From contig NC_088775.1 of the NCBI RefSeq assembly GCF_954871325.1, positions 1,411,473 to 1,475,472 of the forward strand: a DNA stretch of 64,000 nt, in the 5' to 3' direction. Below, piece by piece: positions 13,037-25,071 of the stretch. Within the stretch, counting starts at the first letter, position 1. Every line of letters starts with the position of its first letter. The notes under the pieces were generated by a model. The model was not told the DNA's origin. It saw nothing but the letters and a program-made list of their open reading frames with translations, and made no database searches. This stretch comes from Gordionus sp. m RMFG-2023. Lineage: Eukaryota > Nematomorpha > Gordioida > Chordodea > Parachordodidae. A program made the position numbers and the translations under genes.

Positions 13037-15245
13037 TCAAACAGGAGACACTAAATTGGCAACCGTTTTTATTTTTCGGATGAATTTCTTGAATTCCGTC
13101 AAAATTAGGCTCTTCATGTGCTGCTTGTAAATTATTGCGTAGATATAAAAATTGGTGGAGTAAAAGAGGGGTTCTAGGATGCCCATTAAAACTAGTCCTT
13201 CCGTGTGGCTTAGGATCCACCTGGGATTAAGATATCTCGCGAAATTATATGAAGAATTTGGTAGGACACAAACGGTTTGGAAACACAGCAAACACATGAG
13301 TAATGTTTGATTGCGATTACCTTCCTTGAGCAGGGCCAAACTAGAAAACGCGCTACGGTTTCTTTGGTATACGAACCTCTTTATCTTCATCATATACCTA
13401 ATCTTGATAAATACCTGTTATATATTATGATAAAAATATAGTAGAAATTGATAAATCGTTTAATATACTAATCAAAAGGATGTTTGTTTTGAAAAGTCAA
13501 ATACGAAATAAAACAATAATACCCTTGTACCTTGGTCGGCTTAATTTGGATATTTAATTTATTTTTTAGTTTATTCTAAAATGGTTTTTAAAACGAAGGG
13601 CACCCTATATTTTGGTTGTTTGTTTTAAGTATTTTGATTAACATTATTTATTTTTTTTAAAAATAATTTTCTTTTGCTTCTGTTTGCTTTTAAGAGGATA
13701 CTTAAGACGGCGAAATTATCCGGCTATTAAGGAATTAAGCCGACCCTAGTATCATATTATTATTATTCGAAGTTAATGTTTTTTATAAAATAAATTTACC
13801 ATGTGTTGTTAAGGTTTTAGCGGAGAGTTTAATATTTGTTCATAAAAACCCCGATTTGGGCCAATATTTTAAAGCACGATTAAGATTTTTTGCCTATAAA
13901 ATAATATTATGAATTCATCGATATTTGGCCAATAAATAATGCCCAAGTATTTCTGCCAGCTGCTATATTCAAAAATCATTAGTCTTACATAACGTTATTT
14001 TGATCATATTATAAACTGGGCCGTTTTTTAAGATCGATACCCGAATCGGGATTTTTAACAACACCGGTTTTTAAGATCGATACCCGAATCGAACGGGTTT
14101 TAACAACACCGGTTTTTAAGATCGATACCCGAATCCGGGTTTTAACAACACCGGTTTTTAAGATCGATACCCGAATCCGGGTTTTAACAACACCGGTTTT
14201 TAAGATCGATACTCGAATCCGGGTTTTAACAACACCGGTTTTTAAGATCGATACCCGAATCGGGGTTTTTTAACAACACTATATCATATTATTGTAGATC
14301 ATGAAAAATTATTATCATTTGTTTAAAGTTTTAAAATGTATTTTTAAAAATAATTATTAATCTTTTTTTTATTATAAAATGGCGATATATTAATTATGTG
14401 TTATGGATTTAAAATAAAATTACAAAAAAACAGTTTTAAAATATTAAATAAAATCGTGAAAATAATTAAGATCGGTAAATCTATTAAAGGGCTGTAAGGG
14501 TTTTATTGATAATCATAATATTTACTACTTATTTAATATATACCACAGTGATGAGTAGAATCGCGTGGAGGAAGAGTTCCCTAAAAATTTCGTACAATAT
14601 GTAGCCCTTGCTTCCGTCTAGATTTAACCGGGTAAAAACTACAACAATTATGTTCCTTTTGTTTGTAACGTTTACCTTATGTTTTAGCAAATCAAAGTAG
14701 ATTTGAAAGTAATTGCGATAAGCTGGGAACATTATAATCAGGATTATCGCTGTGAATAACATCAGAATATATTTGACATTTCTCGCCACGCAATAATTTC
14801 TGTGCCAGTAGAAGCAACTTATCATCGCATATCTATCCAGACTCAACGCTATTATCAGTAATATCTGGAAAGCGATGAAAGTGTCTTGAAGGATTATTAA
14901 CAAAGAGGAGTATATTGCTGTAATGAAAACGAAGGACAAATTCTGAGATAACTCTGTTATTACTCTAAAGAGCCAAAGCCCGAAATAAGTAGAGCTCACG
15001 CAAATATTGGTTATGCCTATCAGTCGTAGCAGTATCAAAAACATTCGCGAATTTTTAATTTTCATCTTTGCCAAGCAAGCTAGCGATACGGTATTTCCTA
15101 ACATTCCATGCAGTGCCAAAAGTAATAAGCCGTATTTCACGTAAAAATTGACCAGAGGGGATATGGCCACTTCCGCTATTTTGGATTGATTAAAATCGCC
15201 TAGCGTCCAATTGAGGCGAATAAATGACGCGTTATCGAGATTCAT
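13037..15245 (-). CDS. rhodopsin-like 7TM receptor, intact copy (unit C)
   Basis: Exon 1 runs 15245 to 14544 (ATG, MNLDNASF) and exon 2 13414 to 13037. The intron (14543-13415) has GTATAT and CAG borders, phase 0, giving ILLITV joined to VFIKIRYMMK, and a 359-residue protein. The N-terminus has three N-glycosylation sequons (NAS, NWT, NQS). TM1 has LGNTVS, TM3 ends SLDRYAM, TM6 has CFQTVCVLP and TM7 STNFYIY, an N-F-x-x-Y form of NPxxY. Class A hallmarks are weak: TM2 has TN where D is usual, TM4 lacks W, and no TM3/ECL2 cysteine pair is visible. It is a plasma-membrane receptor with unknown ligand; the nearest familiar type is the FMRFamide-receptor-like peptide group, a tentative assignment. 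The ATG is chosen because all paralogues share MNL/MKL-D-N there. A chemoreceptor role is possible from the clustering. Confidence 0.9.
13844..14281. mobile_element. short DNA element inserted in the receptor intron
   Basis: The paralogous intron near 25880 reads GTTCATATTATTG without interruption. Here, after GTTCAT, about 440 bases intervene before ATATCATATTATTG. The insert starts AACCCCGATTTGGG and ends TTAACAACACTA, an end shared with the CGGCTCA family elsewhere in the window. Most of its right part is the tandem array at 14025-14280. No coding capacity. Confidence 0.75.
14025..14280. repeat. minisatellite, about six units of 42-45 bases
   Basis: The unit is TTTTTAAGATCGATACCCGA followed by ATCCGGGTTTTAACAACACCGG. 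About six near-identical copies lie head to tail. The unit ends with the terminal sequence of a short DNA element, so the array looks like tandem copying of an element end. Confidence 0.93.
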
Positions 15246-15639
15246 TGGTGGACCGACTTTTTCCAAATAAACAAATTCTTATGAATTATAAATTTTTAGC
15301 ATAAGAAAATGAATTACGAAAAATAAGTATAGAATTTATATAAAATATATATAATATAAATAATATTAATCTGGATATAACCTTGATTAAAATAAAAATA
15401 AAAATCTATTTTTTATTATCGCATTTTGTAGAAATATACAATTTTTTTACGCAAGAAATACGACAAATTTGATTCAAGTTTTTCCTTCTTGCTACTCGAG
15501 ATATGCAGATATATAAATAATTTATGAAGAAGTAGAGTTATACTTATTTATGATAAAAATTTACAATTTAACGGACAAAAAATTGCAAAGCGCTCGAGAT
15601 TAATTTTTTATTAATAATTGTCTCCTGTTAATTTTTTTA

Positions 15640-15820
15640 TGATATAAAATGATAGAACGACGATGTTATTTATGTGCGCGTATACAAATGGGAGAGGGTT
15701 GTGAAGTCTTTGTTAGTGATGAAAGGCGCCAGTTTGGGTTTAACTCTAACCTAGACGGTCACCCATAGACATGATCTAATACCGATTCGAAAAACCGGTC
15801 TAGACCGTGGTTATAGCTTT
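15640..15820. other. conserved block 5' of receptor exon 1 (unit C)
   Basis: This is the intact gene's version of the block, including GGGAGAGGGTTGTG and AAACCGGTCTAGACCGTGG, about 0.4 kb upstream of the ATG. It is a candidate 5' regulatory or untranslated region; no core promoter element stands out from the AT-rich background. Confidence 0.45.
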
Positions 15821-15929
15821 AAAATCGGTCTTAATATATCGAATCAATAATATAAATGTTTTATTGATACTTTTCTCTTTAAATTTTGATGGTATATATT
15901 GCATAATAAATAAAAAAAATTGATTTTAA

Positions 15930-16960
15930 TTATTTAAATAATTTTATAACCTTAATTAAATAAATATTATCATTTATTAATTAAAAATTAACAAATTTAA
16001 TATTGTAATTAGCCGAGTTCAAAATTTTTAAAATATTTCCAAGGTCGAAACAAGTATAAGAAATTTATATATAAAAACTAAATAAAATAGTTGATAATCT
16101 TCCATTATATAGAATTGGTTAAAAATATTAGATAAAATGCGACTTTTACAAGCTTATTTAACAGTTATGGTGTATATTACATTAATATCTTAATAAACTT
16201 TACTAATCAATGCTTTTGATAATAAAATAAGTAACAATTTGCATTCAATTCTTTAACGCCATCTATTTATTTAAAAGATATTGTTAAAAATCAAACATCT
16301 TTTTATTCATCATTGGATGTAATCTTATTAGATATATTTTTGGTCATGTGTTTTAAGGAAAGCTAATTTTTTTCTTCTTTATAAAATAACTTTGAGTTAA
16401 ATTTTTGATACGAGTATATTTTTGATATTAATACAAACTACTATTATTTTAAGATATAATATACCACATCTTATATTTGCCTGGCTATGTAATATTTAAT
16501 ATTATTACTCCTGCTGCTAAGAACATTTGATTGTAAAATTAAAATAAGCAATAACTGTCTAGTCGTTTATATCAATAAAAATGGACGATAATCTTTAGAA
16601 ATTCAATGTCTCACAATTCGATTACTGATCTAGCTTCCATAATGTCATTAAAATCTAATCACCATAGAGTTTTATGATTTGAATTAGTCGTTTATATTCT
16701 CTACTTCAAGAATTATTGATTTGTATAGGCTTACAAATTTTTCATTATTAGTCAACTCTTTAAAACATTGTCGAAAATGGTAGCCCAATGTTATAATAGT
16801 TGAATGACATTTTATCAATGTAGGTTGCTAAGAATTATATTGCCTTTTGTGGCTTTTAAAAACCATTATCAATGTGGTTAAAACAGACATAAAATTATTT
16901 ATATCTGCAATCGAAAATATTTGATATTGCAATAAATGGATAAATATTAGGTATTAAAAA
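15930..16960 (+). repeat. repeat R, copy in unit C (5' part missing)
   Basis: It aligns with 9648-11130 from AATTTAATATTGTAATTAGC through AATCAATGCTTTTGATAATA and GTAGGTTGCTAAGAAT. The CAGTGGCG-type end is absent. Confidence 0.55.
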
Positions 16961-17289
16961 ATTACTATCATTAGAAATGGACTGTACTGTTTTATTTTCA
17001 TTATTTCAATGCATAATAAATGACAAGATACGAAATTCAGAATAAATATTCAGAGTTTTCACATTTTAATTGCAAAAGTATAATATATTTATATAAAACT
17101 CGGTCGGAGGCCGGGTAAAACCGCGCCGTAGGCCCGTAAAATAGGGGTTTTTGATGAGGGCCCTAAGATTGTAAAAGTAGTGAAGCCCATGACGATCACC
17201 ACCCCTTGCCTTAGTTTCTTTTATTTTATCTTTATTTTAAAAAAATAAAAATCTAATTCTCATATTAATTAAACCTTTTGAGGACAGGG

Positions 17290-18030
17290 TGTTAAGCAAT
17301 AATTTATTATGCTGGTCCTGCTAACACATCCTTTACCGAAATTTGTCCACTCTCTGAGCCACGTTCCGTTGATCATCTATTCTCCAATGGCACCGAGCAG
17401 TTTACTAATCTAAGTTCATCGGTAATGGATAAATCCTACCACGATTGGTTAAAAGCTTATCCATGCATGGTAAATAAATATCTTTTGACAAATAAGAAAT
17501 TTAGATATGCTTTGGCTATCCCGGTTTGCTTAGATATATCTCTACCCAATAACTCTGAAAGATGTAAGGTAACGGGTTATTCAGAAGCTAGACATCCACT
17601 CCATTATCTAGGAAACCGATACTAGTATGTAACACATACGAAAGAATTACTAAAATAATTAAAAATTCATCAACGCTAATGTTCCTTTACATCTCGAACC
17701 ATGGAATACTTCTGTTATTAATTGTTGATTTTCTAGGATATCGGAAAACACATGTATTGGGACTTTACAACATTTTCGCACCATCAAATAATAAATTAAG
17801 ATCCATTAGATATAAGCGGGAAAAAAAACTCCAAAACACATCTAGCCCGACAACAATATATTTACTACCCATTCCCTGGTTTCAACAAAATGTTCCTTTT
17901 GGGGAAATAAGCTAAATCTCCTGAGTCTAACTAATTATTAGCCAAAAGCGCCACATCATAAATCAATAATCTCAATGAGCCCTTCTGTTCTAACAAAAAA
18001 GTATCTTCGATTTGTTGCCATCACTCTAGG
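17290..18030 (+). mobile_element. LINE-like 3' tail (unit C), best preserved copy
   Basis: Two adjoining frames read through most of the segment. The first (17425-17625) has SYHDWLKAYPCMVNKYLL, SLPNNSERCKV and ARHPLHYLGNRY, matching the C-x2-C...H-x-L-x-C knuckle found at the C-terminus of some non-LTR reverse-transcriptase proteins. The second (17679-17915) has KTHVLGLYNIFAPSNNK and LPIPWFQQNVPFG. It is 5'-truncated with no reverse transcriptase domain here, and the knuckle is damaged (K for G, Y for C). A matching RT piece is at 49960-50640. The element name is unknown. Confidence 0.7.
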
Positions 18031-18177
18031 AGGATGTATATTTTAAACAAGACATTTTTTTGTTCTTCTACATATTATTATCATATATACAGTTTACATT
18101 TATATTTCTTATTATAGTTTATATAATTTTGATTATTAAATTAATAAAGAGTTTAATTAGCCAAAGGAATTAGAGTG

Positions 18178-18717
18178 CCACACAGCGTCTACATGACAGG
18201 ATTTTCACTGGATGCAAACCTCCTTAAAAACCTTTGCCTACCCCCCTAAAAAAACCCGCCCTCTCCGGCCTCAGTGTCTTTTTATTATTCTATTGATACT
18301 CTTTTAGGAGATTTTAGAAGGTTAACTTAAATTAATCTCTATCTACTACCAACTATCGATATTTTGTGAATATAAAGAATTTATTTTTTAGATAATAAAT
18401 TCAATTAAAACCTCCATTATTTACAATGAATTAATTATTATGGCATTATGAGCTTGCTGATAAGAAAGTTTTATTTGGAAAACAATGTGTATGATTGTTT
18501 GCAATATATAGATTTGGTCGATAATTGTATAATAATAATAATTCTATAATAAAAGTATTAATTTTTACAGCAATAAATTGTGTCCTATTTCATCTCAAAA
18601 TTTAATACCCCCCAAAAAATTTATCTTACCCCCATTAAAGCAGTCTACCCTTACCCCCTCAAAAAAATAGGATGCAAACTGTTCCTAACCCTCCCGCTCA
18701 TGTAGACGCTGGGGTCA
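18178..18717. mobile_element. non-autonomous element with CAGCGTCTACATGA ends
   Basis: The left end reads CAGCGTCTACATGA and the right end TCATGTAGACGCTG, a perfect 14-base inverted repeat enclosing 540 bases with no coding frame. The flanks GTGCCACA and GGGTCACA resemble an 8-base target duplication. The sister unit near 12085 has CTACAGTTGAGTTTTTC without the insert. A second copy of the same length lies in the LINE at 33549-34092. The 8-base duplication hints at hAT. Confidence 0.82.
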
Positions 18718-18841
18718 CAGTTGGGTTTTTCTTATAAAAAATATCCATACTTAACATAGATCAGCTGTTTAGTCACGAATTTTAAGGAAAGGAGGGCGGT
18801 GGGGTAGAGGTAGTTATATTGAAATGTTTATTGGAACATTA

Positions 18842-19850
18842 ATAAGCCTGGAACAAATATGAAATATATTTTTATTAGTTTATATAAAATAAAAATATAT
18901 AATAAATTACTTGTATTGTACATACCTTAATATAAAAGCATGGTAATAATTTATTCCAAACAATTATAAGTAATTTATTTATAAAGTAGACATATAATTG
19001 ATTATCTATTATATAGAATTAGTTATAAAATACTAGGTAAAATTCCACTTTTACAGACATATTTGACAGTTAGAAAATATATTACAGTTAATAATCTAAC
19101 AAATTTTACTAATCAATGCTCTTGATATTAAATATAGCAACAATATGCATTCAATTATTTAACGCCATCTATTTTTTTTAAGTAAAAATGATATTTAAAT
19201 TTAATCTTCATATTATTCATCCCACAATGTCTTTAAAAGATATTTTCTGAAGTCCTTATCAATATTTTATAGTTTTCTGTAAAATATATAATTCTCTATA
19301 TTGGTAAAAATTACTTGATTGTCATTTGATAATTAGATATACTGTAAATCTACGACATATAATATTCCACTATTTATATTGTGCTTTGATATTTTTTTAA
19401 TTTATGATTTAATTTTATCAATAGTTTTATAATTATATTTTACTTTTATTAAGATAAATAAATTAAAATTGCTCACTTTATAAAAAATCATATTTGATAT
19501 ATTATATTATTTAGTAATTTTATGGATCTATTATTAATAATTATAATATATTTCACTTCTGTCTTAAGACTTATCTTTGGCTTATATTCCATTTATTAAA
19601 AAACATTTTTGGTTCATTTTATATATTTATAAATTTATTTTCCCAAAAATCTATAAATTATGATAGTTTTATTCTTTCTTTTAAATTATTATTTAAAATA
19701 TATGCATACATATTTGAGGGTCAGGGAGTGGGGGGAAGACTAAGGGGGATATTTTTTATTAGCTAAAAATGATATTTACAAAAAGTGATAAATTTCTGAA
19801 GGGGGGGGATTTTCCCTTGTTCCCCTCCCTGGATACGCCTATGAAAAGAA
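18842..19850. mobile_element. insertion in unit D with a CATAGGCGTATCCAGG end
   Basis: Compared with the sister sequence near 12195 (GGAACATTAAAATTTT...), about 1 kb is extra here. The right border, read on the minus strand, is CATAGGCGTATCCAGGGAGG, a form common at animal DNA-transposon ends. The left border TAAGCCTGGAACA is only loosely related. It contains a partial copy of repeat R (18960-19250). No transposase was seen. Confidence 0.55.
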
Positions 19851-20614
19851 CCAATCATATATTGAAAGATGACAAAATTCGAACACAATAAATAAAATAT
19901 TGCAATAATATACAGAATATTTAAAAGCGAATATATAGAATTTTAAGTGTTATAAACACTGGTATGTAAATCACATTAAAATACAGAATTAAATATTGAA
20001 TGTATGATGATTTTTAAAAAAAATTTAATCAAAATAAGTGTTCATAAATAGAAATTTAACCTTATTTGTGATTATACGCCAATTTTTCAATAAGTTGTTC
20101 TATATTTATAATTAAATCTCTATGTATATTAAGTAGATCTAGTCTAATTCATTTATATGTATTTCTGAGATAAGATTTCATACTTTGTAATGGTGTTTGG
20201 TAGCCAAAGTATAGAGTAATTTTGATATACTCCTAAAAATACATGATCTTGCTTAACAAGATTTAAATTTTAAATATAATTAACATCCCAGTTACATTTT
20301 TATTCTCTGTAATATGAGCATAATTTATATATTTTTTTTAATATCAAGATTTACTGATAATCTCAGAAGGATTTCTAGGTATTAGTTTTTGCTAGCAAAT
20401 TGGATATCATTTGGTGTATAATTACAAATGGTTGATAGATTTGATTTTCAAAAATCAATCCCATAGCGGAATATAGACTGCAATAAAACCTTTTTATTTC
20501 TTTAAATATAATTCATAATCTACAAGGATGGGGTTGGGGAAAAGCACTTGACCTTCTGACCCCCTCCCCCTTCTCCCAAATTAATTTTCAATTTTGGTCA
20601 AATAATATTCATGC

Positions 20615-20766
20615 TCTTTATTTCTCTATTGATCCACAATGAGAAAAAAGTAGAACTAACTAAAATATTGATTATACTTAACAGTCTTGCAGGATCAAAA
20701 ACGTTTCGAAATTTTTTATTTTTAGCTTTGCCAAGCAAGCTAATGATATGGTATTTCCCAACATTA
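20615..20766 (-). pseudogene. 7TM receptor scrap (TM1-TM2 part of exon 1, unit D)
   Basis: About 150 bases on the minus strand match receptor exon 1 from NVGKYHIISLLGKAK (frame-shifted, TM1) to the TNI-x-VSS region of TM2, including the AACTGTTAAG...AATATT segment. It abuts the inverted R copy on one side and unit spacer on the other. It is a deletion remnant without coding potential. Confidence 0.75.
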
Positions 20767-20789
20767 CTTTTTTTAAATTAGTTAACTCT

Positions 20790-22677
20790 GAAAAATTATT
20801 CAGAATTTTAATTTTCTCATTTATTATATTATGCTTACAAAATAAACTATAAAATAAATAATTAAAACAATATTAGACATTTCTAAAAATAAAATTTTTT
20901 AATACAAAATATATTTACTACAGTATAAAATATTTTTCGGTTGCTGATATAAAAAAAATTTGCTTATAAAGAATTACAAGTGATAAAAAAGATTAATTAA
21001 TTCATACATATGCCTAAATTGATAATAGTTCTTAAAAACCACATAATGCAACAATATAATTCTTAGCAACTTACATTGACAAAAATGTTATCAAACTAAT
21101 ATAACCATTTTACACATTTATAGAATGGACCAATAAGGAAAAATTTATAGTCCCAAACCAATTCAACAATTCTTGAAGAAAATAGTATAAACGACCAATC
21201 CAAATCATAAAATTATTAAGTGGTTAGAGCTTCCTTTTAGATGACATAATGGTAGCTAGATAAGTAATCGAGAAAATTATTGTGAGATATTAAATTTCTA
21301 AAAGATTATTCTCCATTTTAAATGATATATTATATATAAACGACTACATAGTTGACCATTATTGTTTATCTAAAATATGCATTCATATGCTCTCAGCCGT
21401 TGTAACAATAATTTTAAATGATATAGTAACACAAATAATAGATGCTGGTTAATTTGCAGTAATGCCATGACACTCACGATGTAAACTAGTATCAGAATTT
21501 ATTATGTTGGATAAATTGATAAAATAAAAACACTAAAAATTTTTTGGAAGAAATAAGTGTGCAAATATATTGAAGCCTTGAGTTATTTATACTGCAAGGA
21601 TGCCATATTAGACATTAATTATTTTGTAACTATAAAATAAGGACTAGAGTGATATGATGAAAGCAATTAAAATCTTATATATTATTGTCGCACCACCTTT
21701 AGTTGATATATTACATCTTATTATATTAGTAGTTTGTAAAAATATAAAAAATATACTTGTATTAAAAATTTAACCCAAAACTGTTTTTTGAAAAAAAAAA
21801 AGATTGCTTAAAAAAAGAAAAGAAAAGATATAAAATTTATTACATCTATTGTAGAATGAATAATAAAATGTTTAATTTTTAAAATGATTTATCAAAATAG
21901 ATGGTGTTAAATACCTAAAAGCAAATTGTTACTATATTTATTATCAAAAGCATTTATTAGTAAAATTCATTATTAAATTAGCTGTAATATATTATAACTG
22001 TCAAATACGTCTATAAAAGTGGGCATTTTATCTAATATTTTATTAACAACTGTATATAATAGATGATTATAAACGATATATCTACTCACTTACTTTTTAT
22101 AATACTTATTTGGACCTTAAAAATATTTTTAGGAATAGGTATGATATAAAAATTTAAAAAAAATATACAGTTGATTAGTCATTTTGAACTCTGCTAATTA
22201 CGATATTAAATTTTTTAGTTTTCAATTAATATAAATGATTATATTAATTTAATTAAGGTTATAAAATAATTTAAATAATAATAGTCAATTAAACTTCAAC
22301 TGTTAATGCTAAATTAATATTTAGTGAGTGATATTGATATTCTTTTTTTAACACAAAATTTGATTGCGAGCTGACATAGTGAAAATATAATTTATATGTA
22401 TTAATTTAATCTAATATTTAAAATAGTTTTCATTTATTAAATATTAAGATAGTCTTATTAATTTTTAAATAATAAAATCAAATCTATATATACAACTTAA
22501 TAGAATTACAAAATAAAATCATCCAGAAGGAAATCAAAAAAATTTTACTTTTAGTTCAAGGGGTTAATATTCCATTTAAAAAAATTTTTTTTGCTTCAGG
22601 GGGTTATTCAAATTTTCCAGGGGGCTCGAACCCCTGCGCAATACCCCCACCCCCTAGCGACGCCACTGAATTAAATA
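20790..22677 (-). repeat. repeat R, inverted copy
   Basis: Its reverse complement aligns with 9648-11130 and 15930-16960, including CCTAAAAATATTTTTAAGG, AAATGCTTTTGATAATAA and GTTGCTAAGAATTAT. On the minus strand it begins at 22677 with CAGTGGCGTCGCTAGGGGG and a TTCGAGCCCC motif, giving the clearest terminus of the family. It may be an independent insertion or an inverted duplication. A minus-strand-of-R reading, MMKAIKILYIIVAPPLVDIL, looks membrane-like but is short. Confidence 0.7.
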
Positions 22678-22952
22678 CTCGATATAAATTCTCTAATTCC
22701 GTACCCACGTAATTAACAATAAATTACCCTTCACCTAATTTTATATTTCATTTTAATAAATATCACAAGTTAATAATTAAAAAAAAATTTAATTGATTAA
22801 AATAACCCTCCCTCCATTATTCAAATAACTCTCAAAATACATATGAAATTCTGACTTAAACAAAATATCCGGCCCTGCAACTCTTTTTATTTCGAGTTAA
22901 AATTCGGTTTACAAAGATCGGACATATGACCTTTATCTTTTTTTTATTAAAA

Positions 22953-22961
22953 TCTTTCTTC

Positions 22962-23044
<83 letters not shown>

Positions 23045-23047
23045 TTC
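22953..23047. repeat. (CTTT)n microsatellite
   Basis: More than twenty CTTT units, nearly perfect. Confidence 0.97.
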
Positions 23048-23429
23048 TTAAAATGTCACTTCATTTCACGTCTTTTTAATCTTCTTAATATCTATCTATA
23101 TTTTATCCCCATCATAAAAATAGCCTACTTAATATATAAAAAATAGTTTTAAACCCGGTAATGAATTGCATTAGAAAGATTACAAGGGCAGAATAATTTT
23201 TTTTATAGGAAGAATTTATGCCAATATTATCAGCTCTAGTTGAAAGTTTATTCTGTTTTGGAATAGCTAAATACCTCGAAAGGGCATAGATATGATAATT
23301 TATTTGATAAATCTTCACCATTTAAGTAAGCAAAACGCATTTTAATAAAAAATTTTTTATTTAATATTACCAAAATACACTCTCTGCTTTAGATAACTGG
23401 TGCTTATTTATTTCCATCTAAGGTTAAAC
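23048..23429. other. AT-rich stretch with no feature
   Basis: A 69-codon minus-strand open frame at 23112-23321 has no recognisable domain and no paralogue in other units. I treat it as chance. Confidence 0.4.
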
Positions 23430-24060
23430 AATGCTTTGCTATGCTGGTTCTTCTATCATATTCTTTGGCGCAATTTATCCATTCTCTGATTTACGAAGGG
23501 ATTGGGATGCTGGTCACCCATTGATTATCTACTCTAGAGCAATTACACTCAGCAAACCTTAGTTCATTTGTAAATAAATCAGGCCACGAACGGTTTAAAG
23601 TTTATCCATGCAAGTTGAATAAATATCTTTTGACAAAAAAGAAATTTAGATACTTGAGTATCAAACTTGGCTTAGACATCTACCCTACAACTGTGAAAGA
23701 TGTGGGGTGATGGTTGATTCAAAAGCTAGAACCACTCCATTGTCTAGTGAACCGATACATTTATGTAACGCACAAAGGAAATTAACAAAATAATTCAAGA
23801 TTCATCATTCAAAGCCAATTTTCCTCCACATCTCGAACCATGTGATGCTCCTGTTATCAATAACTCGCAGATTGATGGGCATTCATTAATCCCCTGGGGA
23901 TATAGGGAAACACAAATATCGGAACTTTACAACATTTTGGCACCATCAAATAATAATTACGACCCATTAGGTACAAAAATATTTACATCTATCGGACAAT
24001 AATATATTTATTACCCATTCCCTGGTTTCGACATGAAAGAGGCTAAATTTCCTTTTAAGT
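23430..24060 (+). mobile_element. LINE-like 3' tail (unit E), decayed
   Basis: It is homologous to 17290-18030, with AATGCTTTGCTATGCTGG, AATATCTTTTGACAAA, CAACTGTGAAAGATGTGGGG and TTACCCATTCCCTGG. It is shorter than the copies in units B and C. Confidence 0.65.
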
Positions 24061-24399
24061 GGGGAGGATGGGGGTTAAGGGTTTATACTGAGAATATTTA
24101 TAGGGGGGGGGGGGGGGGTCATCAAAAAAATATTATTAATGGTCATATAAAAATAATTTAGAAGCAATCATATTTTATATAAAAAATGACTATTTTCGAA
24201 ACACAAATAAATAAAAAATATTGCAAAAATACAAAATATTTAAAAAGCGAATATAATATAGTTATATAAAAAAATGTTTATATATATATAAACCGGTAAG
24301 TAAATCACAAAAAAAAAATATAGAATTAAATATTGTATATGATGATTTAAAAAAAATTTTTTAATCAAAATAAAGTAAATAGAAAATTTAACTTTCTTT

Positions 24400-24905
24400 G
24401 CCCATTATTCATTCGCCAATTTTTCAATGAGTTGTTCCCTATTGGGAATTAAATCTTTGTCTATATTAACTAGAATTAGTCCATTCATTTATATCCTGAT
24501 GCCGTATTTCTTGATATAGGGATACTTTGTAATGGTGCTTGGTTGCCAAAATTTTTAATATAAAAAAATCCATGATTTATCGTATAACAAGTCTAAATTT
24601 CTAAAATTGATTGATATCCAGTTACGTTTATATCCTCTGAATATAATTGAGCCAATAATTTTTTTTTAAATAGTAAGATCTTCTGTTACCCTCAGAAGGA
24701 TTTCTAGGAACTAGTTTTTTGTTAGCAAATTGGATATGGCCATTTGGTGTATAATCACGAATCGTTCATAGATTCGATTCCAAAAATTTATCTCATAGCG
24801 GAATATAGACTGCAATTCAATAAAAGAAATACCTTTTATATTTCTAACAAATATAATTTGTGATCTGGGAAGTGAGGGGATTTGCGCCTCCTTAACCACT
24901 TCCAT
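24400..24905 (-). other. conserved minus-strand spacer readings, unit E copy
   Basis: It includes NIDKDLIPNREQLIEKLA near 24420-24490 and a 64-codon open frame (24711-24905) with IYERFVIIHQMAISNLLTK. The second segment also occurs near 12720-12800 and, mutated, near 5050-5120. Conservation among recent duplicates is expected, so it does not prove coding. Not recognised. Confidence 0.3.
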
Positions 24906-25071
24906 TGACCACCCCCAGTGGTTCCGTGCCCGATATCGTTAGGTTTAATAATTTTTAAATTTGGTTCAAACAAAGTTTATGCACTTTTAGTCAGCACAAT
25001 ATAAAGGAAGATTAAAGGAATCACAAGATTCCAGAAAAAAATATTTATGATAAGTTAAAATAAAAAAAAAA

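Noticed and set aside
14018-14280. CRISPR-like array of regular repeats
   Set aside because: Units are directly adjacent with no unique spacers, in a eukaryotic intron; it is a minisatellite.
15244-15266. Upstream extension of the receptor start (EKVGPP)
   Set aside because: It would begin at TTG; all paralogues start at the conserved ATG (MNL/MKL), so the shorter form was chosen.
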